Shown here: positions 1 to 7,100 of the stretch, piece by piece
How positions within the stretch are numbered: the stretch's first letter is position 1
Layout of the letters: the number at the start of each line of letters is the position of its first letter
NCBI GenBank assembly: GCA_030040115.1
Contig: JASHUH010000563.1
Span: forward strand, 1-16,061
DNA from: Acidobacteriaceae bacterium
GTDB lineage: Bacteria > Acidobacteriota > Terriglobia > Terriglobales > Acidobacteriaceae
DNA length: 16,061 nt
Direction: 5' to 3'
The notes under the pieces: model-generated
Told to the model about the DNA's origin: nothing
The model's database searches: none
Seen by the model: the letters and a program-made list of their open reading frames with translations, nothing else
Program-made: the position numbers and the translations under genes

Positions 1-412
1 AGGCGTCTGCTTGCAGGATGCCGCGGAACTTGGCCAGGTGGCGCTGTGGATGCTCGCCTCTGCGGTCGCGCGAGTAAGTGAACCAGACCGCCAGCGGCGA
101 CTTGTCACCAGCCAGGCGGTTGTCGCGCACGTAGGTCCAGAAGCGAGCCTTGCTGGTTTTTCCGTTGCCGGGCGCCAGCGCCGGCAGCGGCATGTCGTCG
201 CCGTGCAGCTTTTCGGTGTTCATCACATAGCGGCGCAGCGCTTCCACCAACGGCTCCATCAGCGCGCTGGCTTCGCCCACCCACTTGGCCAACATGGAAC
301 GGTCCAGATCCACGCCCACGCGGGCGTAGATCTGCGATTGCCTGTACAGAGGCAGGTGATCACAATATTTCCCCGTGAGCACGTGCGCCAGCAAGCTCCA
401 CGTCGGTGATAG
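1..412 (-). pseudogene. IS66-family transposase (TnpC-like), truncated fragment
   Basis: Read on the minus strand, this frame gives an uninterrupted IS66 transposase segment. It starts near position 400 with LLAHVL, followed by KYCDHLPLYRQSQIYARVGV, then LDRSMLAKWVGEAS, then LHGDDMPLPALAPG and FWTYVRDNR. This is the stretch around the first catalytic Asp (the GDD motif) of the DDE domain in the large IS66 transposase. The open frame begins only at 412, just after an in-frame TAG at 413-415, and the residues between there and about 395 do not look like IS66. The N-terminal helix-turn-helix and zinc-finger part is therefore missing. The other end continues beyond the window. No terminal inverted repeat is visible at the junction. 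I infer a degenerate insertion sequence, not an active one; identification as IS66 is firm. Confidence 0.85.
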
Positions 413-695
413 CTAGAGCTACGGCCAGTAGGACTTCGCCGCGGCTCTTCGGCACTCGCGTCACGGCGTCAGATTCGGGCGGAGGTACGTGGTAGGGGCA
501 TGGAAACCGACGTTGGCGTGCATTTACCACCCTGCCACACTCTTTGCACGGCGCGAGTTTGACGGGACCGAATTTTTTTCGCCTCGCTGCAACCCTCTTG
601 GCTCTTTCAGAGGCAAAAACGGAGTCTGGAATCGACGATAGATCCCATTCTGGTGAATATTGCCTCGCAGTCACTCTACCAGTATTGTCCATCAA
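360..695 (-). CDS. Small zinc-ribbon-like hypothetical protein, C-terminus altered at IS66 junction
   Basis: This is a 111-residue ORF starting TTG-ATG (693-695 and 690-692), with no clear ribosome binding site. The N-terminal two thirds has a protein-like pattern: YSPEWDLSSIPDSVFASER, a basic RAKRVAARRKK stretch, then CKECGRVVNARQRRFPCPYH. The C-x2-C-x12-C-x2-H spacing suggests a small zinc ribbon. I recall similar short proteins (IPD-x-ERxRR-basic-CxxC) from mobile and accessory regions of soil bacteria, but cannot name a family or function. The last 15 or so residues overlap the IS66 fragment in another frame, so the original C-terminus was probably lost or replaced by the insertion. It could be a remnant and not an expressed gene. 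Confidence 0.4.
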   Translation of the reverse strand: MMDNTGRVTARQYSPEWDLSSIPDSVFASERAKRVAARRKKFGPVKLAPCKECGRVVNARQRRFPCPYHVPPPESDAVTRVPKSRGEVLLAVALAITDVELAGARAHGEIL

Positions 696-786
696 TTGGC
701 CGGAGTCCGGAACCCGGTTTCACAATCCAGCCGTTTCTACGGCACTTGCCGGCGTGATCGTTTCGAAAACTTCCGATGTGCTGAAG

Positions 787-1140
787 TTAAGGTTGGCGTG
801 ATCCGATCATGTCCGGACCTTCCTTTTGCCGAATCGAAGGCCGACAGGGCTTTAATCCCGGGAAGTAAATAGCCGCAAGCTCACGCCGCGTAGGATCCCA
901 CTTGCCGCGTTTCTCGCGGAACGGAAACAAGAAATGATCAGGCTGTTTCGAACCGTGCGCCATGGCCCGAATTTTTAGACTTGCGAACGCGAAGCGAGCG
1001 CACTCATTGAGGATGATATCGCGGGGCCTTGAGTTGTTTTTGACTGCGTCCTCTGGGATATAGATGTGCAATACCTCGCCGCATGTACTGTTATTGCTGT
1101 CACAGTACGTAACAATGCTTCGTGTATTATAGGAACAAGA
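787..1140 (-). pseudogene. Tyrosine recombinase / phage-type integrase remnant
   Basis: The open minus-strand frame between a TGA at 1141-1143 and a TAA at 787-789 encodes a segment resembling the middle of a tyrosine-recombinase catalytic domain. It reads HIYIPEDAVKNNSRPRDI (the Lys-bearing beta-hairpin followed by I-x-L-N), then a helix ending KIRAMAHGSKQPDHFLFP, then FREKRGKWDPTRR. That order (K, IxLN, RA-x-G, P-x-H-FLFP, DPTR) is characteristic of many integrases. The first catalytic Arg box, the H-x-x-R box and the Tyr nucleophile are all missing. After DPTRR the sequence drifts into non-homologous codons. It sits about 115 bases from a tRNA-Val 3' fragment, the usual target of such enzymes. 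I infer an inactive integrase relic; the family assignment comes from motif recognition only. Confidence 0.5.
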
Positions 1141-1164
1141 TCAGCAAAAGGCCGATTAGAACTC

Positions 1165-1193
1165 CTGCCGATGGTATGAGCGGAAATCGGCAG
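1165..1193. repeat. Perfect 8-bp inverted repeat with 13-base loop
   Basis: CTGCCGAT at 1165-1172 is matched by ATCGGCAG at 1186-1193. It lies between the integrase remnant and the tRNA-Val fragment, so it may be an arm-type site or a transcription terminator of the former element. There is no clear T-run on either side. Confidence 0.35.
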
Positions 1194-1252
1194 AACACGA
1201 GTTAGTCTTTTGGAATGAGTGAGTTATGGCACAACGTGTACAATGAATTTGG

Positions 1253-1278
1253 GACCCCTGCTTTACAAGCAGGAGGTC
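1253..1278. other. Probable attachment-site core of a tyrosine recombinase
   Basis: Around the anticodon stem-loop the symmetry extends beyond the tRNA stem. GACC (1253-1256) pairs with GGTC (1275-1278), with one bulged A at 1274, giving nine paired positions flanking the 7-base TTTACAA. Tyrosine recombinases that target tRNA genes commonly bind such imperfect inverted arms, with the anticodon loop as strand-exchange region. The left arm would come from the element and the right arm from the tRNA. The symmetry is seen; the role is inference. Confidence 0.45.
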
Positions 1279-1306
1279 GCAGGTCCGAGCCCTGCACTGC
1301 CCACCA
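1257..1306 (+). tRNA. 3' half of tRNA-Val(UAC), partial; probable att-site scar
   Basis: The stretch folds as the 3' portion of a tRNA. The anticodon stem CCTGC/GCAGG (1257-1261, 1269-1273) encloses the loop TTTACAA, giving anticodon UAC (valine). A five-base variable loop follows, then the T stem GCAGG/CCTGC (1279-1283, 1291-1295) around TCCGAGC, the acceptor 3' strand ACTGCCC (1296-1302), discriminator A and encoded CCA (1304-1306). Upstream there is no D arm and no GGGCAGT 5' acceptor strand, so the gene cannot give a functional tRNA. A 3' tRNA half starting at the anticodon stem next to an integrase fragment is the classic footprint of element integration. The complete tRNA-Val should lie beyond the left edge of the window. 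Confidence 0.85.
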
Positions 1307-1460
1307 AATCGGAAATCAATGACTTGCGCGAACTGCCTCGGCGTCGAAAATGCTAGGGCATGCAGTCGAGTCATTTCACCGAGATAGTCCAAGATCAGGA
1401 ATCCCGATATGGAGAATCATTTCGGTTGGTGTTGCATAAGCCTCCGAACGGTTGGTCGAA

Positions 1461-3779
1461 TCAAAGTTGGGGTAACAGCGCGGTTGAGCCCCCATTTTGC
1501 CGGTTCCTATATTTCCTCAGGCGCACTCTCTGCCGTAGGGGCAGGTTCTCCGATGATCCACCCACAAAGATGGTGTAATCACCCGGAACCAGGGTCCAGT
1601 CATCCTTTCCCACATCGAAAATCGAGAGATACTGCGCCGGAATCTTCACCCAAAGCTGTTTGCTTTCACCCGGATTCAACTGCGACTTGCGCCAGCCGAT
1701 AAGGCGCTTGGGAGGTTCCCCTGCACTCGCAGGCAAGGAGACGTACACCTCGGCGATTTCTTCTCCGGCTCGCGCGCCTGTGTTTTTGATCGTGAAGTCG
1801 ACCCTGATTCCGCCTTCAACCACCTGCACGCGCAAGCCGGAGTAGAAAAACCCGGTGTAGGAGAGCCCAAACCCAAAGGGAAACAGCACGGCTTTCCGCT
1901 TCGCGTCGTACCATTTGTAACCGACCAGCAATCCCTCGTTGTAGGTAAGCTGCACCGGCGGGCTCTCTCCGCCTGGCCCGCCGAACAGCGCAGCCAGATG
2001 CGCAAAAGCGCTGAGCTCGCGCCGCGTTACCGGTGGTCTCACGATCGCCGGTTCGGGCAAATCGGCGTCGCGTAGAGGAAATGTGATCGGCAATTTGGCG
2101 CACGGGTTTACCTTTCCGAACAGAATGTTCGCTACCGCGTCCGCTCCGCGGCTGCCTGCGTACCAGGCCTCTACAACCCCGCTTACCTTGTTGACCCACG
2201 GCATCAGCGCGGGACTGCCCGTTTCCAGCACCACAATCGTATGCGGATTTGCGGCCGCAACCTGCTCGACCAGCGCATCCTGGTCCCCGGGAAGAGACAG
2301 GCTGTCCAGATCCATGCCCTCGCTCTCCCATTGATCGACAAAGACGAGGGCGACATCGGCGCGCCGGGCCAGAGCGGCAGCCGCAGCAGGATTGGCGCCG
2401 GGGTCGTACTCCACGGTTGCATGCGGCGTTCGTGCGCGCACCGCTTTCAGCGGCGAAGTCGGAAACCACACTTCCCGCCGCCATGGCAGACCTGTGTCGA
2501 AATGCAGGATGCTTCCGGCCGGCGGGTCGACTTGCGCTGAACCACCCCCGGAAATCATGGCGACGTCCGCATGCGCGCCAATCACGGCAATGCTGCGCAG
2601 CTTGGCGCCGTCGAGCGGAAGCTGCCCATCCTTGTTCCGGAGCAGAACCATGCTCTGTTCCGCCAGGCGCTGGGCAACATTGAGATCGCGATCGACATCG
2701 ATGGGCCCCCGCACCGGGGGATCGTCGACAATGCCGCTCGCAAACTCCGACCGCAGGATGCGGCGAACGTGTTCATCGAGCTGCGCCATCGGAACTTTGC
2801 CCGCCAGCACGGCCCGTTTCATGGCGTCTCCGTAAAATACCGACGATGGCTCTTCCTGATCCAGGCCCGCCGCCGAGGCTTTCACCGTGCTGTGCGTGGC
2901 GCCCCAATCCGAGAGCACAAATCCCGCGAACTTCCAGTCCCTTTTGAGCACCTGGCTTAACAGATAGTCGTTCTCGCACGAGGGCTCGCCATTCACCCCG
3001 TTATAGGCGCACATCACCGCACCAGCCTTGGAGTCACGTAATCCGATTTCGAACGCCAGCAAATCGGTTTCGCGCATGGCGCGCTTGTCGATATGGACAT
3101 TGAGCGAGTGCCGGTCCGTTTCCAGGTCGTTCACCGCAAAGTGCTTTAAGTCACCGATCACAAGTTGCGCCTGGGTACCCGCCGCTTCCTGGCCGGCCAT
3201 TGCGCCGGCCAGGATCGGGTCTTCTCCCAGATATTCAAAGGTGCGGCCGTCGCGTGGCTCGCGCGCCAGGTTGACGCCTCCGCCCAGCGACATGTTGTAA
3301 CCTTGGGCGCGCAATTCCCGTCCCAGCAGCGCACCATAGTCAAAAGCGGCTTTTTCATCCCAAGTGGCCGCCAAGGCCAGATCGTCCGGCAGCGCGGTCG
3401 CATACCGGCCATTTCTCCGGCTGCGCGTCACGCCGTACGATGCGTTGTTCATCTGAATTCCGGGGATGCGCAGGCGTGGAACACCCGCCACATACCCCAC
3501 CCCGCCATTCGAATGCAGCACCTCCATGTTCATCGTGTCCAGATCCAATCCCCGCCAGGCCGTCCCGTGCAATAAGGAAATCTTCTCGTCCAAGGTCATC
3601 TGCTGCAGCACCTTTGCGGTCCGCGCGTCCGGAGAAAGAGCGCGATTCAACCAGGGAAATGGGGGGCTGTTCGCGGCGCCTCCATGGGGGATGTGGTGTG
3701 CGGAGGGCGGAGAGGCTGCAAGCAGCGCAATCAGGCCCAGACCAACTGCAATTTGCCGCGCCCGCGGATGCAGATTCAT
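1461..3779 (-). CDS. Secreted glycoside hydrolase family 3 beta-glycosidase
   Basis: The 772-residue protein has an N-terminal signal peptide (RARQIAVGLGLIALLAASPP), implying export to the periplasm or beyond. A GH3 TIM-barrel domain (about 50-350) contains LKHFAVNDLETDR (K212, H213) and GFVLSDWGAT, with D291 as the expected nucleophile. The alpha/beta sandwich domain (about 370-600) contains WESEGMDLDSLSLPGDQ, where E487 is the best acid/base candidate. A fibronectin-III-like domain follows (about 640-745). Length and domain order are those of bacterial beta-glucosidases and beta-xylosidases; the exact sugar is not readable. The ATG at 3779 has GAGAGAAG about 5 bases upstream. It is divergent from the downstream decarboxylase gene. 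The last residues (from about 755) are an unusual polar tail after the FnIII domain. Confidence 0.93.
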   Translation of the reverse strand: MNLHPRARQIAVGLGLIALLAASPPSAHHIPHGGAANSPPFPWLNRALSPDARTAKVLQQMTLDEKISLLHGTAWRGLDLDTMNMEVLHSNGGVGYVAGVPRLRIPGIQMNNASYGVTRSRRNGRYATALPDDLALAATWDEKAAFDYGALLGRELRAQGYNMSLGGGVNLAREPRDGRTFEYLGEDPILAGAMAGQEAAGTQAQLVIGDLKHFAVNDLETDRHSLNVHIDKRAMRETDLLAFEIGLRDSKAGAVMCAYNGVNGEPSCENDYLLSQVLKRDWKFAGFVLSDWGATHSTVKASAAGLDQEEPSSVFYGDAMKRAVLAGKVPMAQLDEHVRRILRSEFASGIVDDPPVRGPIDVDRDLNVAQRLAEQSMVLLRNKDGQLPLDGAKLRSIAVIGAHADVAMISGGGSAQVDPPAGSILHFDTGLPWRREVWFPTSPLKAVRARTPHATVEYDPGANPAAAAALARRADVALVFVDQWESEGMDLDSLSLPGDQDALVEQVAAANPHTIVVLETGSPALMPWVNKVSGVVEAWYAGSRGADAVANILFGKVNPCAKLPITFPLRDADLPEPAIVRPPVTRRELSAFAHLAALFGGPGGESPPVQLTYNEGLLVGYKWYDAKRKAVLFPFGFGLSYTGFFYSGLRVQVVEGGIRVDFTIKNTGARAGEEIAEVYVSLPASAGEPPKRLIGWRKSQLNPGESKQLWVKIPAQYLSIFDVGKDDWTLVPGDYTIFVGGSSENLPLRQRVRLRKYRNRQNGGSTALLPQL

Positions 3780-4109
3780 CGCTTCTCTCTCAGTTCACCA
3801 CTCGCCCCCCAGGAGTAGAAATGATCGGCTGTCCACTCACCGGAGAGATTGTCGAACATGCCGGAAACCGAAGACGTCATCTTTTCTTCCAGAATCATGC
3901 TGCCATCCAATGGGAGGCGAAGTACAGGCGGAAATGCGTGTGTTTCTCGCTTGGCGGTAAGCAGCGATCGAAGGGTGCAATCTCCGGTTGGCTCGAGTTT
4001 ACCGGCCGATACTCGGAAGATCCGGGATGGATATCGGTGCGCCCCAAAACGCATGCCGTTCGCTGTACCGGCGTTGCCCATTCCCACTTCGCCCGGCGAA
4101 GATGAGCGT
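3780..4109. other. Divergent intergenic region, possible cryptic ORF end on minus strand
   Basis: The 330 bases lie between two divergently oriented starts and should hold both promoters, though I see no convincing -35/-10 pair. On the minus strand an open frame runs through the region (longest form from 4312, in-frame ATGs at 4081 and 4054). It stops with TGA at 3776-3778, overlapping the GH3 ATG as ATGA. Its end reads MFDNLSGEWTADHFYSW, which looks protein-like but matches nothing I recognise. Its upstream part is antisense to the decarboxylase start. The plus-strand frame is also open from 3849, but its residues there look non-coding. Confidence 0.4.
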
Positions 4110-5489
4110 ATGCGCCAGATCATTCCCGCTCTTCTCGATAGCGTACGCGACCACGCGCGCTCGTGGTTTGAAACCCTGCCCGCGCGCCCGGTCCGCGCGA
4201 GCGCATCCTCCGCGCAACTGCGCCAATCCCTGGGAGGCCCCTTGGCCGAAAATGGTGCTCCGCCCGCTGATGTAATCGCAGCTCTCGCCAGCGCCGGCGC
4301 AGCCGGGACCATCGCTTCCGCCGGACCTCGCTATTTTGGCTTTGTCGTCGGAGGGAGCGCGCCCGCCGCGCTCGCGGCCGACTGGCTTGTCTCCATGTGG
4401 GATCAGAACGCATGCACCTTCGCTCATTCGCCGCTCGTCTCAACTGTCGAGCAGATTACGGGCTCCTGGCTTCGCGACCTCGCGGGCCTGCCCTCCACAA
4501 TGAGCTTTGGCTTTGTCACCGGCGGCCACATGGCCAATTTCACCTCACTCGCCTGCGCCCGCCACAGTGTCCTGCGCAAAGCCGGCTGGGACGTCGAAAC
4601 CAACGGACTCAGCGGCGCGCCGCCAATCGAAATCTGCGTCAATGAAGAATCCCACTACACTATTTTTCTGGCGCTCCGTCTCCTCGGCCTCGGCTCGGCC
4701 CGCGTCCGCAAAATCCCAGCCGACGGGCAGGGCCGCATGCGCGCCGATCGGCTCGGCGCGGCGCTGCGCGAAACCTCAGGGCCCTGCATCGTCTGCGCCC
4801 AAGCCGGCAACGTCAACACCGGCGCCTTCGATCCCCTGACGGCTATCGCCGACGCAACTCGCGAACGTGGCGCCTGGCTCCACGTGGACGGCGCTTTCGG
4901 GGTCTGGGCCGCAGCCTCGCCCCAGCACGCGCACCTGGTGCGCGGCATCGAGCGCGCCGACTCGGTGGCCACCGACGCGCACAAGTGGCTCAATGTTCCT
5001 TACGACTGCGGCCTGGTGTTTTGTGCTGACGAATCCGCGCACCGCAGCGCCATGTCGCTCGCCGCCGCCTACATCGGCGCCAGTGGCGGTGAGCGAGATC
5101 CCCACGAATTTGTCCCCGAAGAGTCCCGTCGCGCTCGCGCCATCCCTGTTTACGCCGCCCTGCGCTCGCTCGGCCGCCGCGGTCTGGCTGAAATGATTGA
5201 ACGCAACTGCCGACAGGCCCGCCGCTTCGGCAACGCTCTGCGCGCGGAAGGGTTCGAGGTCCTCAACGACATTGTCCTCAATCAGGTTCTCGTTTCCTTT
5301 GGCGCGCCCGAGCGAACCCAGGCAACCATTGCCGCCCTCCAGCAGGACGGCACATGCTGGTGTGGAGGCACCGTCTGGCAGGGCCGCACCGCCATGCGCA
5401 TCAGCGTCAGCAACTGGTCCACCACCGATGACGACGTCGAAAACAGCATCGAGGCGATCGTCCGCTGCGCTCGCTCCATCGGGAGCTAG
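4110..5489 (+). CDS. Group II PLP-dependent decarboxylase (aromatic-amino-acid decarboxylase-like)
   Basis: With the start at 4110 (MRQIIPALLD) the product is 459 residues, normal for the pyridoxal-dependent decarboxylase family (DDC/glutamate decarboxylase fold type I). Diagnostic motifs are VTGGHMANFTSLACAR (glycine-rich cofactor phosphate loop), NEESHYTI (His stacking on PLP), HVDGAFGVWA (Asp binding the pyridine nitrogen) and TDAHKWLNVPYDCG, with K292 as the Schiff-base lysine. The frame is open upstream to 3849, with an ATG at 4053, but that extension has no family resemblance. GAAGATGAG precedes 4110 as a weak ribosome binding site, so the start is moderately certain. The amino-acid substrate cannot be read off. 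Codons strongly prefer C/G third bases, unlike the gene pair that follows. No partner gene is adjacent in the same direction. Confidence 0.88.
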   Translation: MRQIIPALLDSVRDHARSWFETLPARPVRASASSAQLRQSLGGPLAENGAPPADVIAALASAGAAGTIASAGPRYFGFVVGGSAPAALAADWLVSMWDQNACTFAHSPLVSTVEQITGSWLRDLAGLPSTMSFGFVTGGHMANFTSLACARHSVLRKAGWDVETNGLSGAPPIEICVNEESHYTIFLALRLLGLGSARVRKIPADGQGRMRADRLGAALRETSGPCIVCAQAGNVNTGAFDPLTAIADATRERGAWLHVDGAFGVWAAASPQHAHLVRGIERADSVATDAHKWLNVPYDCGLVFCADESAHRSAMSLAAAYIGASGGERDPHEFVPEESRRARAIPVYAALRSLGRRGLAEMIERNCRQARRFGNALRAEGFEVLNDIVLNQVLVSFGAPERTQATIAALQQDGTCWCGGTVWQGRTAMRISVSNWSTTDDDVENSIEAIVRCARSIGS

Positions 5490-5634
5490 ATGGATCAAAT
5501 CAGCAGCCAGGGCCTATTGGATTGGATGGCGTTGCGAGCAAGAATCGGGTGAACGGGCATTGGCGCTAAAGCTCGACAATTGCGCCTCATCCGGGAACCC
5601 AAGCGACGCGATTTATCGGAGACGCTTGACGATC

Positions 5635-5692
5635 CCGATCACGTCCTCCACAATCAATCTCGCCATGGTCGTTGCGCTTTGACCGTGATCGG
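5635..5692. repeat. 9-bp inverted repeat, possible operator
   Basis: CCGATCACG (5635-5643) is the exact reverse complement of CGTGATCGG (5684-5692). The 40-base spacing is long for a terminator but compatible with two binding half-sites or DNA looping upstream of the 5783 gene. Only the repeat is observed; function is a guess. Confidence 0.3.
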
Positions 5693-5768
5693 AATCCGTT
5701 GAAACACTGTTCGCCTTCACTTAGCAACGTAGATTGACGCACAGGAATCCGCGCCATGGGAAAGAAAC

Positions 5769-5776
5769 CGGGAGGG
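5769..5776 (+). promoter_or_regulatory. Strong Shine-Dalgarno deciding the 5783 start
   Basis: A CGGGAGGGG run precedes the ATG at 5783 by about six bases. The in-frame ATG at 5756 has nothing comparable upstream, so 5783 is preferred. It also places the twin-arginine motif close to the N-terminus, as expected. Confidence 0.7.
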
Positions 5777-5782
5777 GACTCA

Positions 5783-7060
5783 ATGAATGGCGGCAGAATG
5801 TCGAGGCGGAGATGGTTTGAGCTTACGGGCGGTCTCGGGGTCGCGGCGCTATGTCCGAAGTTCTACGCGGAGCCGACGTTATCGGATAAGAACGGCAGAA
5901 AAATCCGCGACATTCAAACTATGACGATCACAGGGGAAAGAACATATGTCCTGGTGCGGATACTCACCAATGATGGGCAATTCGGCATTGCGGAAGCGTA
6001 TGGAACGCCGGCCATCGGAGTCAAGGAGCAGATTCAGGCACTGAAACCGCTGCTGGTGGGCAAGGATCCGTTGGAGATCGACGTCCTCTACACGTTTTTG
6101 GGAGAAGGGGGACCGTCGCTTTCGGGAACGCGGACCGATGGGTCTGCGCATAACCTGATGCGGGCCGCGAGTGGCGTCGAAATGGCGCTATGGGACTTGG
6201 CCGGCAAGGTTCTGAACGTCCCAACAGTGAATTTGCTGGGAGGCAAGTTTCGCAACAAGGTGCGGGTTTACGACCACGCTGCTCCGCGCAATATGCTGGA
6301 CAAGGCTTCATGCGCGGACTGGGCGGAGAAGGTAAAGTCCGACCCGAGTGGATTTACTGCGCATAAGTTCGGGTTTCCTCACACCAATCCCAGCGTGGAC
6401 CTCGCACGGGATCGCAGCAATCGTGTCATCACCACCGAGGAGTTGAACAACATTGCGCGCGGATTCGAAAATTGCCGCGAGGCCATCGGCTGGGATCACG
6501 ACATTATGGTTCATTGCCACTGGGAGTTCGATCTTCGCTCATCGATTCAATTAGCGCAGGCGGTAGCGCCCATTAAGCCGCTGTGGCTGGAGGATCCGCT
6601 ACCGGTTGACTACTCGGACTCGTGGGTGCGCCTGTGTGAGAGCTCGCCGGTTCCTATTTGCACCGGAGAAAATTTGGAGAGGCGCGAAGGGTTCAAGGAT
6701 TTTGTTATCCATCAGGGCTGCGACATCCTCAATCCCGACCTGCGCAATGCCGGGGGATTTTTAGAAACTAAGCGAATTGCGGATTTTGCCGCAATTTTCG
6801 GCTTGCCGATGGCGACTCATAACACGGGAAGCCAGGTGCACACCTGGGCCACGTGCCAATGGGCGGCCTCGATCCGGGATTTCATGACCTGCGAAACGAT
6901 TACCGGAAAGGGCGGCTGGATGGATAAGGTGCTCCAGTTGGATGGCCCCTATATCAAAGAGGGCCATATCACTGTCGGCGACAGGCCGGGTCTGGGGATC
7001 GAGTTGAACCCCGATGTCGTCAAGGCGCATCTTGCGGAAGGCGAGCAATGGTGGGGCTGA
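5783..7060 (+). CDS. Tat-exported enolase-superfamily (mandelate racemase / sugar-acid dehydratase-like) enzyme
   Basis: The 425-residue product begins MNGGRMSRRRWFELTGGLGV, a twin-arginine (SRRRWF) signal, so it should be exported folded. The N-terminal enolase capping domain (about 35-150) is followed by the TIM barrel containing GVEMALWDLAGK, WLEDPLP (E270), CTGENLERREG (E296) and THNTGS (H346, candidate acid/base). These match the mandelate racemase / D-galactonate and mannonate dehydratase branch, which abstracts the proton alpha to a carboxylate with Mg bound by three acidic residues. The first ligand, normally Asp in D-x-H, here appears as H244 in VHCHWEFD (H244-C-H246), which is odd; E248 or D250 might substitute. 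Substrate is unknown, with an aldonic acid likely. It is followed 40 bases later by a PQQ dehydrogenase that could supply aldonates. Confidence 0.85.
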   Translation: MNGGRMSRRRWFELTGGLGVAALCPKFYAEPTLSDKNGRKIRDIQTMTITGERTYVLVRILTNDGQFGIAEAYGTPAIGVKEQIQALKPLLVGKDPLEIDVLYTFLGEGGPSLSGTRTDGSAHNLMRAASGVEMALWDLAGKVLNVPTVNLLGGKFRNKVRVYDHAAPRNMLDKASCADWAEKVKSDPSGFTAHKFGFPHTNPSVDLARDRSNRVITTEELNNIARGFENCREAIGWDHDIMVHCHWEFDLRSSIQLAQAVAPIKPLWLEDPLPVDYSDSWVRLCESSPVPICTGENLERREGFKDFVIHQGCDILNPDLRNAGGFLETKRIADFAAIFGLPMATHNTGSQVHTWATCQWAASIRDFMTCETITGKGGWMDKVLQLDGPYIKEGHITVGDRPGLGIELNPDVVKAHLAEGEQWWG

Positions 7061-7100
7061 GAAGGCGGATTACGAATTGGTCAAAAAGAGATCTCATCCA

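Larger units (their letters stand above)
5490..5782. other. Intergenic region upstream of the exported-enzyme pair
   Basis: About 290 bases without a credible gene. It contains a 9-bp inverted repeat, CCGATCACG at 5635-5643 and CGTGATCGG at 5684-5692, separated by 40 bases. The best promoter-like pair is TTGAAA (5699-5704) with TTAGCA (5721-5726) at 16-base spacing, and it is weak. The inverted repeat lies just upstream of it, which would suit an activator or repressor site. Confidence 0.35.

Noticed and set aside
11..409. Plus-strand 132-codon ORF
   Set aside because: Entirely antisense to the clearly recognisable IS66 transposase segment.
1257..1306. Functional tRNA-Val gene
   Set aside because: Only the anticodon arm, T arm and 3' acceptor strand are present; the D arm and 5' acceptor strand are missing.
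1156..1392. Minus-strand ORF containing QCRARTCDLLLVKQ
   Set aside because: This peptide is the antisense translation of the tRNA-Val 3' half, a well-known spurious protein annotation.
1816..2484. Minus-strand 222-codon ORF inside the GH3 gene
   Set aside because: Out-of-frame shadow, Arg/Gly/Ala-rich; the GH3 frame has all conserved motifs over the same bases.
3849..4109. N-terminal extension of the decarboxylase to the ATG at 3849
   Set aside because: The extra 87 residues have no family resemblance and no ribosome binding site supports that start.
4776..5498. Minus-strand 240-codon ORF opposite the decarboxylase
   Set aside because: Antisense to the PLP lysine region; no recognisable motifs.
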